A stretch of DNA of 27,055 nt from positions 134,992-162,046 of the forward strand of contig NW_003546399.1 of the NCBI RefSeq assembly GCF_000090795.2, written 5' to 3'. Shown in pieces: positions 21,176 through 27,055 of this stretch (the first letter of the stretch is position 1; each line of letters starts with the position of its first letter). A program made the position numbers and the translations under genes. Under the pieces are notes generated by a model. It saw nothing but the letters and a program-made list of their open reading frames with translations, ran no database searches and had not been told where the DNA came from. Origin of the DNA: Amphimedon queenslandica. Lineage: Eukaryota; Porifera; Demospongiae; Haplosclerida; Niphatidae.

Positions 21176-22069
21176 CTACTCTTTTTGTCTCTTCTTTCCT
21201 CCCTTAATCTCTTTCATATAATGATGCCGTAGGGCAGTAGCAGCTGCTTCAACCTTAGCCCTGTTGATAGAGCTACCAACTCCCTCACCAATTAACACTT
21301 TGCCGGAATAAATACCAACGACAAACGTAGGGAAATGGGACAATCTTCCCGTCTCTTTTATCATCCTTGGTACAGGTTTGGGCCTCTTTTGGGTATAAAG
21401 CATATTATGTAAAGTCCGCATTGGGTCATTAATAACAATGAGGTCTTTTAGATCAGCATCTTTCAATTGTGGTATTATTAGCTGTTCTATCACAGAGTGT
21501 GCTGCCTGTTCCCCTATATCAGCATGCACAGCACCAAAAACAGCCTTCAAACACTTGCTAACTTTAGACTCATTGTAACCTTCTCTTATTACGACGAGGT
21601 TTGATATCCCAATGTAGTCAGCAATTTTAACGAGTGCTGGCTCGTCTGTGAGATACTTTGTGATGTCTTTGATATGAGTGCATTCTAGGTTAGGGTAAAC
21701 GTTGCTGAGATACCCACGTACAAATGTAGTGAGGACTTCCTTGCCAACCGATTCTAGCCGAGAGTTGTGCCCTTCCTCCTCCTTACTGCTCATTGCTGAT
21801 TTGTCTATGAGGGCTTGCTGTAGGGAGGGTAGCTGGGATGCGGTAAACCCGAGGCGGTTGGCGAGGGCAGAGAGCTCCATCTCATAAACAAAGTTGTTGC
21901 CAATCCTCTTCTCTCCGGTCTTTGGATCTATCTCTTTTAATTCTTGAATGGTTTTTAATGGAGGCACGTCATCAGAGGTAGCTGTAGCAGATAGCCAATA
22001 CCTCCTCGAGGGATAGGGACGGAGTATATGAACAAAACGACTCACAAGAGTCCTACAAGAAGACGCCAT
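21176..22069 (-). CDS. MRPL44: Mitochondrial large-subunit ribosomal protein mL44
   Basis: A single uninterrupted exon encodes 297 aa. The N-terminus (MASSCRTLVSRFVHILRPYPSRRYW) is Arg/Ser-rich and lacks acidic residues for about 30 positions, as expected for a mitochondrial presequence. An RNase III-like fold follows: HNSRLESVGKEVL at about 101-113 has Lys where active RNase III enzymes carry the catalytic Asp of the GDxxL motif, so it is probably inactive. A dsRNA-binding domain follows at about 210-290 (FVVGIYSGKVLIGEGVGSSINRAKVEAAATAL). Family role: structural protein of the mitoribosome large subunit. An in-frame ATG at 22120 would add 17 residues (MVDWAVHV...) and cannot be excluded. 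The gene shares a 123-bp promoter with CFAP69. Being intronless among multi-exon neighbours is notable, but retroposition is not shown. Confidence 0.92.
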   Translation of the reverse strand: MASSCRTLVSRFVHILRPYPSRRYWLSATATSDDVPPLKTIQELKEIDPKTGEKRIGNNFVYEMELSALANRLGFTASQLPSLQQALIDKSAMSSKEEEGHNSRLESVGKEVLTTFVRGYLSNVYPNLECTHIKDITKYLTDEPALVKIADYIGISNLVVIREGYNESKVSKCLKAVFGAVHADIGEQAAHSVIEQLIIPQLKDADLKDLIVINDPMRTLHNMLYTQKRPKPVPRMIKETGRLSHFPTFVVGIYSGKVLIGEGVGSSINRAKVEAAATALRHHYMKEIKGGKKRQKE

Positions 22070-22192
22070 TTTTATGCTGGATTTGACACGTGGATACACG
22101 TGCACCGCCCAATCAACCAACCCCTCCCTTTTGTAGGCGGGGTTTACACACGTGGGCGACTTGTAACTATAGCAACCGATATCTAAAACAAA
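22070..22192. promoter_or_regulatory. Bidirectional promoter MRPL44 / CFAP69
   Basis: Only 123 bp separate the two divergent ATGs. It contains three CACGTG E-boxes (22087-22092, 22097-22102, 22149-22154), a CCAAT (22109-22113) and an X-box-like element at 22163-22176. No TATA box was seen. The E-boxes and CCAAT could drive either gene; the X-box fits the ciliary gene. Confidence 0.75.
22163..22176 (+). promoter_or_regulatory. RFX-type X-box upstream of CFAP69
   Basis: GTAACTATAGCAAC matches the X-box consensus GTNRCC-N(0-3)-RGYAAC at 11 of 12 defined positions, with a 2-nt spacer. The 3' half-site is perfect and the 5' half has T instead of the final C. It lies 16 bp upstream of the CFAP69 ATG, where X-boxes of ciliary genes are expected. 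Confidence 0.7.
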
Positions 22193-25100
22193 ATGGCCTC
22201 GTCTCTGGTTGAGGGTGAATATCTAAAACCGACTAGTATGAGCCTTGAGAGGGCAATGGCGCTCATACAAGGGAAGCAATCGGTAAATTAAAGTACTAGA
22301 AAATATTAAATGCTCCTAGTTCTTCCATATCTTTTAACAATTAAAGTTTTAAAAGAGTTTGCTTCTCTCTATCATAGAAAAATGTGTATCAGAGACACCA
22401 GAAAATACTCCATAGACTAGCCCAGAAATACAAAAGAGGATACGTAAGAGAATATGAGACACAAAAATTCAATAACTATCATAATCTTATAGATATTGTC
22501 TGAATTAAGTGAAGTGTGTCAGTTAATATCATTAATTAATGAGAAACTCAAAGAAAACAGTGAAATTTATGAAGAACCAATGGATAGACTCATTGCACTA
22601 TTCAGGTACATAACTTTTACATACAATACATGCACAATATGTACTTCTTCCTCTTAGTTTACCTTTTCTGAAAGAGAAAGCTTCCGATGAGAACACTTAT
22701 TCTACTCAAGTCATTGAGACTCTGTCTTTCCTTGGGAAATTGAGTAGCAGTTGCTCGTCTGAACTCATCCAACGCTCAATAGCAAAAGCAATTGGAACAT
22801 TCTATGTAGGAAGGAGCAAAGAAGACCTTGATATGCTACCTGGTGAGATAGTATTAGGTATAGAGCTATCAAAGAAATACTGTATTTATGCATACGTGTA
22901 ATGCATATGTGTGAGATTTAGTTCAGTTAGTACTTTTACTTTTTTACTAATTTTCATTATACTCTGCTCTTCTTCTAATTGTAGAATTACAAGGTACCAG
23001 CAGGTCATATAATGCAGTACTAGTGGAGAGAAGTGGTGTCACTATATCATTTATTAAAGTAAATATTTACATGTAAATATTATTATTATTGTTATTATTA
23101 TTATTATTATTATTGTTGTTGTTGTAGAATTTACAGGACACAACTGGTAATGTTGAAACTCAGCTAGCATTTATTGATACACTTCAGTTACTGTCTTACA
23201 ACAGTGGTAAGGAGAGAAATTAGATTATTCTTATAATTCTTCCTTTCTCTAGCTGTCAATTGTAATCATATTCTCTCTGTGCGTGGTGCTTCACTGATCT
23301 GTGAAGAATACTTATTATCCAATAATAAAAGTATCTCATTTCTGTCAATTGAAATATTGTGGAACTTACTAGAGAATGGATCACAAATAATGGTAGGGTA
23401 CATATACATGTACATGAATTATTTGATTTATTTTTCATTGCATGTACATGTAATTCTGTAGGTGTCAGAGCAGATCAGCTCAATGAAGAGCATTTGGTAA
23501 TTTTTATTTTTTATTTTATTATTCAATTCTTTCTTTCTCTCTCTCATTCTCTAGTACGTTACAGTCATTATTCAATACTTTAGTAGAGACAGCTTTGAGT
23601 AAAGAAGATAAAAAACTGAGGAATGATGTTATTATGATAGTCTCATTACTGGCAGCTAATTCAACCAAAGCACCTTTTGTGGTACAGTAAAGCATTATTA
23701 ATCCAATACATTTACGTCTACATTGTACATGTACATGCACATTTTAGGAGAGTCAGTTTCTAAAAGATATATGTGAGACAGCTAAGTTTTCAGACAGAGG
23801 TACTTGTACATGTACACACGCTATATGTATGCATCTCTCTCTCTCTTTCTAGATCAAGGTTCTTCTGTTAGTTCCTCTTCCTCTAAACTGAAGACACTAA
23901 CATATGATGAGGAGGACTTTGAAATGATAAAATCACTACTTTGCTTATTAGTAACTCTGAGCTCTCTACCAGCAGCTTTGAAAGTACATAGTCATCGAAT
24001 TTATTTATTTTGAATTCTTTCTTCTTCTTGGCAGGTATTGTCCTCTCAGAGTGTCATACAGTCTCTCCTCTCGTTTGCAGTTTCCAATGACACACCCACT
24101 GATAGTGGATGGACCTCGGCTCAATTTGAAGAGCTACAATTATTGGTATTATAATTTTATTATTATTATTATTATATTATTATTAATGTATTTTTATTTC
24201 TAGTCTCTCTCCTGCCTGTCTTCTCTTGCTCCTAAACTATCAGAGGATTACATCAGTTGCCAGGGAAACACAAGACTGTTACTATTGATAGAATGGTGCA
24301 ATAAAAAGGATGAAGAATGTAAATATATGTACACTTGTACATGTACAAAATAATTAATAATACATGTACATGTACACAATAATTAATAATACATGTACAT
24401 GTACACAATAATTAATAATACATGTACATGTACACGTACATGTAGCTAAGCTAGTAAATAATATGCATTTTTATAGCTTCGTTCTGTGGCCATGGCAATA
24501 GTTTCCATGGTACCGGTGGCCGTGACAATAAGCTTGCCCAGTTGAAGTACACTCTTCGTCTCCTCTTGAGTGTGTGTGGAGGAAGAGGAGAAGAATGGAT
24601 ACTACAAGACCTACACGAACAAGGAGCTATACCATTGATCATTGGTAAGAGAAAAATAAGTATTATTATTACATTTTTTAAATTTTAATTTTTAGCTTTG
24701 TTGAAGGATATGCAATTGGCCCCTCCCACCGGTTCCCACGGCAACCCGATCACTATAGAGATAGAGAGTGATGCACTGATGGTACTCTCTTGTCTTTGTG
24801 AGAATAACATTCACAGAAAAGTAACGAATCATCTGTTATAACTGCTATTATAATTATTGTTACACGTATCAGGAGTGAGGGCAAGGGTGTGCTTAAAATA
24901 TTTAGAGCAGCATTATACATGTACTGTATGTATAATCTACTTGATTGAGCATTTTTGTATACAATAATAATAGGAGCTTGTACACATTCACTTTAAAGTG
25001 CTTTATAAGCACATTTAGTCAATTAACTTAATTAATATACATGTACATTATAGTAGGAGGCAAACCAATTAATTCAGGGTCTAGAGTCTAGACACTTTTA

Positions 25101-27006
25101 TCTTGTATATTGTACATGTTAGTAGGAGGTAACCCAATTAATTCAGGGTCTAGACACTTTTATCTTCTTTCCTTGTATACATGTACATGTATGTCGACAC
25201 AATTCCATAATCAATAATTTAGTCACAAAGACTTGACTAGAAATAATAATAATAGACACAACAAGCTACATTCATTAAGTGTAGGGGCAACACAAACATT
25301 ATACTGAAATGAGCTGATACTTGTGTGCTTTAATTGTACATGTACTGTATACATGTACATATAAATGTAAATGTAAAATGCATGTATCACTTTTTCATCT
25401 CTCTCTTTCTTTCTTCTTTATCAGGAGTTGTTTGGTGGTTATGAGGGCGTACCGATATTAGTGAAATATCTAAAGAGTGGTCCCTCTCTCTCAGTCAATG
25501 GTGACTCCTATCAGAGACTGTTCCTATCAACCGTTGACTGTGTCTGGTGCTCTATTGTTGGGCACAGCTCAGTGGAGGATATATTCCTAGAGGAAGGAGG
25601 AGTCTTTGCACTACTTGATCTATTAAATGTACAGTAATGATAAAGATAATAGCGATTATATTATTGATGCTTTTTTTATAGAAAGGACCATCAAATATTA
25701 AAGGATTGATTTTGGGAGCATTGGTTGATTTATGTGAGAATCAGAAGGTAAAAGAGCTACTGTATAAAAAAACATTTACATTTTTATGCAGTACATGTAC
25801 ATGTATGTTCCACAGCTTTTATTATTATCTATATACATGCATACATGTACATGCATGTACATGTATGCATGTACATATACATGTACAGTATCTTGATCCT
25901 CTCTCCTTAGGCTGTAGCTCATGTCACTGCCTGGCAGTCTAAAACTGACTCCATTAATTGTTGGTCATTGCTGGCTCATATCTGGAGGCAGGAGGAGATG
26001 GACATGGGTCTACCAAGAGAGGACAAAGGAACATTAGTTGGTAATACTGATTATACATACATGTACATGTATATGTACAAATTATAATTATGTACATGTA
26101 CATGTAGCAATAATTATTATAACATATGAACAACTAATTTTTTACCTTTTAAGGGGTCATTATTTTTTTCACATGGACATACTGTAAATAATTATTCCTT
26201 TTTCTCTCATGTAGGGACTACTCTTCCCCTAATGGGTGCTACACAGAATGCTCAAGGCATGCTTCCACTGCCCACCAGACACTACACTGCTGCTATTGAG
26301 GACGTGAGGGAGAACGTGAGAGCCAAAATATATGCCCTGTGCACCAGAATAGGTACAGTATAATGAACTGCGCTCCATTGGGAGTTCCCTCATTTTTAAA
26401 GTTGCTCTAAAATCAGGTCAAAGTCCCTGTACTATAGTACAGGGTCATTAGCCAAATTTTGCCAAAAATGACTAGGAGAGAATTCTTCATTTTTATAATA
26501 TTTTCTGATGCATATACATGTTCTTATATTGTGTAGCAAGTTTGAGCTGATTCCGATCAAAATTGGATTTTTTATGAATTTTTGAAGTTGCTCCAAAATT
26601 AGGCCAAAGTCCCTGTACTATAGTACAGGGTTTTTGGCCAAATTTCACCAAAAATGACGAGGAGAGAATTCTTCATTTTTATAATTTTTTCTGATGCATA
26701 TACATGTTCTTATGTTGTGTAGAAGGTTTAAGCCGATTTCGATCAAAATTGGATTTTTAATCAATTTTTAAAGTTGCTTCCAAAGCTGTATGTACTACAT
26801 GTATGTACATGTATTAGGCTTTTCAGCTTGTATAAAGCATACTTTTTAGTTCACTTAAGCATGCTTTGGGAGGAACCCAGTGCTGCCACATGTACATATA
26901 CATTTACATGTTGATCACTATTTTAGGTTTTTCTCATCCATCTGATGGCATTAATACTGAGGATAAAATAACATTGTGTATTGTTGAGAATTATCTTGAT
27001 TTTAAG
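22193..27006 (+). CDS. CFAP69: Cilia- and flagella-associated protein 69 (3' end beyond window)
   Basis: Twenty exons are visible: 22193-22282, 22378-22443, 22493-22605, 22658-22842, 22985-23058, 23128-23206, 23253-23392, 23462-23496, 23555-23681, 23748-23799, 23853-23983, 24035-24145, 24204-24318, 24477-24644, 24696-24820, 25425-25628, 25682-25747, 25911-26040, 26215-26352, 26927-27006. They encode 743 residues in one frame; the last donor (AAG|GTAACA) shows the gene continues. Helical armadillo-like repeats dominate. Diagnostic strings shared with vertebrate CFAP69 include SIEILWNLLE, EDYISCQGNTRLL.LIEWC, HGNSFHGTGGR, SCLCENNIHRKELFG and VRENVRAKIYALC. Family role: axonemal (central-apparatus) protein needed for sperm-flagellum integrity and olfactory cilia. 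The start is the first ATG after the X-box promoter. About 150-200 C-terminal residues are probably missing if the length follows human CFAP69. Confidence 0.93.
23080..23124 (+). repeat. (ATT)n(GTT)n microsatellite at CFAP69 exon 6 acceptor
   Basis: ATT repeats turning into GTT repeats run up to the GTAG acceptor of exon 6, again replacing an ordinary polypyrimidine tract. Confidence 0.9.
24338..24445 (+). repeat. 29-bp tandem repeat with TACATG palindromes (CFAP69 intron 13)
   Basis: Three near-identical units of 29 bp, each a taattaataat block followed by acatgtacatgtacaca, recur with starts at 24351, 24380 and 24409. Both halves of the unit are themselves nearly palindromic. Confidence 0.92.
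24821..25424 (+). repeat. CFAP69 intron 15 with 69-bp tandem duplication
   Basis: The longest intron, 604 bp. A segment beginning agtaggagg and including caattaattcagggtctaga and cacttttatctt occurs at 25052-25105 and again at 25121-25166 (period 69). The first copy also holds an internal 6-bp duplication (tctagagtctaga). TACATG/TGTACA runs are common elsewhere in the intron. No gene is seen. Confidence 0.85.
25794..25888 (+). repeat. TACATG-rich palindromic cluster (CFAP69 intron 17)
   Basis: Repeated tacatgtaca and catgcatgtacatg motifs, each self-complementary, fill the centre of the 163-bp intron. A related cluster is at 26055-26106 in intron 18. Confidence 0.85.
26393..26780 (+). repeat. 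Dispersed ~186-bp tandem repeat family, copy 2 (CFAP69 intron 19)
   Basis: Two full head-to-tail units lie in intron 26353-26926. Each carries the perfect palindrome CCCTGTACTATAGTACAGGG (26425-26444 and 26611-26630, spacing 186 bp). The units are closely similar to each other and to the SCYL1-intron copy at 7301-7695. They are in the sense orientation to CFAP69. No ORF and no terminal inverted repeats were recognised. Confidence 0.92.
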
Positions 27007-27055
27007 GTAACACTTCAACTATGAATTACTATCAAGTGTGAGTGTCCCTCTCTCT

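Noticed and set aside
24338..24445. CRISPR-like array of 29-bp repeats
   Set aside because: The units are directly adjoining with no unique spacers, lie in an intron of an animal gene, and no cas genes are present.

Overview
The window is nuclear DNA from an animal with a compact, AT-rich, intron-rich genome. All seven genes recognised are eukaryotic, and most introns are only 50-200 bp with GT..AG ends. Two genes (SCYL1, TDRD9) reconstruct into full-length proteins with 17 and 29 exons. A demosponge such as Amphimedon is my best guess, because of gene density, very short introns, a TPR-CHAT protein of the kind expanded in sponges, and abundant TACATG/TGTACA runs. That assignment is inference. 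No CRISPR array, tRNA or rRNA was seen.

Layout: (1) 1-3808, minus: a TPR-CHAT (caspase-like) gene whose 3' end is a chimera of an internal tandem copy and a fragment of the neighbouring SCYL1 gene, next to a GA-rich minisatellite at the window edge. (2) 4060-8345, minus: SCYL1, a Golgi/COPI pseudokinase, 837 aa. (3) 8630-11661, minus: SYVN1/HRD1, the ERAD ubiquitin ligase, 605 aa. (4) 11662-12647: a 986-bp divergent promoter region. (5) 12648-19211, plus: TDRD9/Spindle-E, the piRNA-pathway DEAH helicase with a Tudor domain and a C-terminal zinc finger, 1427 aa. (6) 19510-21046, minus: a GPR180/TMEM145-family seven-pass membrane protein, 486 aa. (7) 21176-22069, minus: MRPL44, intronless. (8) 22070-22192: a 123-bp bidirectional promoter with an RFX-type X-box and E-boxes. 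(9) 22193-27006 and beyond, plus: CFAP69, a ciliary/flagellar protein whose 3' end lies outside the window.

The genes do not form a single pathway. SCYL1, SYVN1 and the seven-pass protein act in or pass through the secretory pathway. TDRD9 is a germline or stem-cell transposon-silencing factor, MRPL44 is mitochondrial and CFAP69 is ciliary. The most notable non-genic element is a dispersed repeat with a ~186-bp unit carrying a perfect 20-bp palindrome. It sits in introns of SCYL1 and CFAP69, with a degenerate relative in TDRD9. Exon models were built by hand from splice signals, reading-frame continuity and remembered family features. Every junction listed keeps the frame open.
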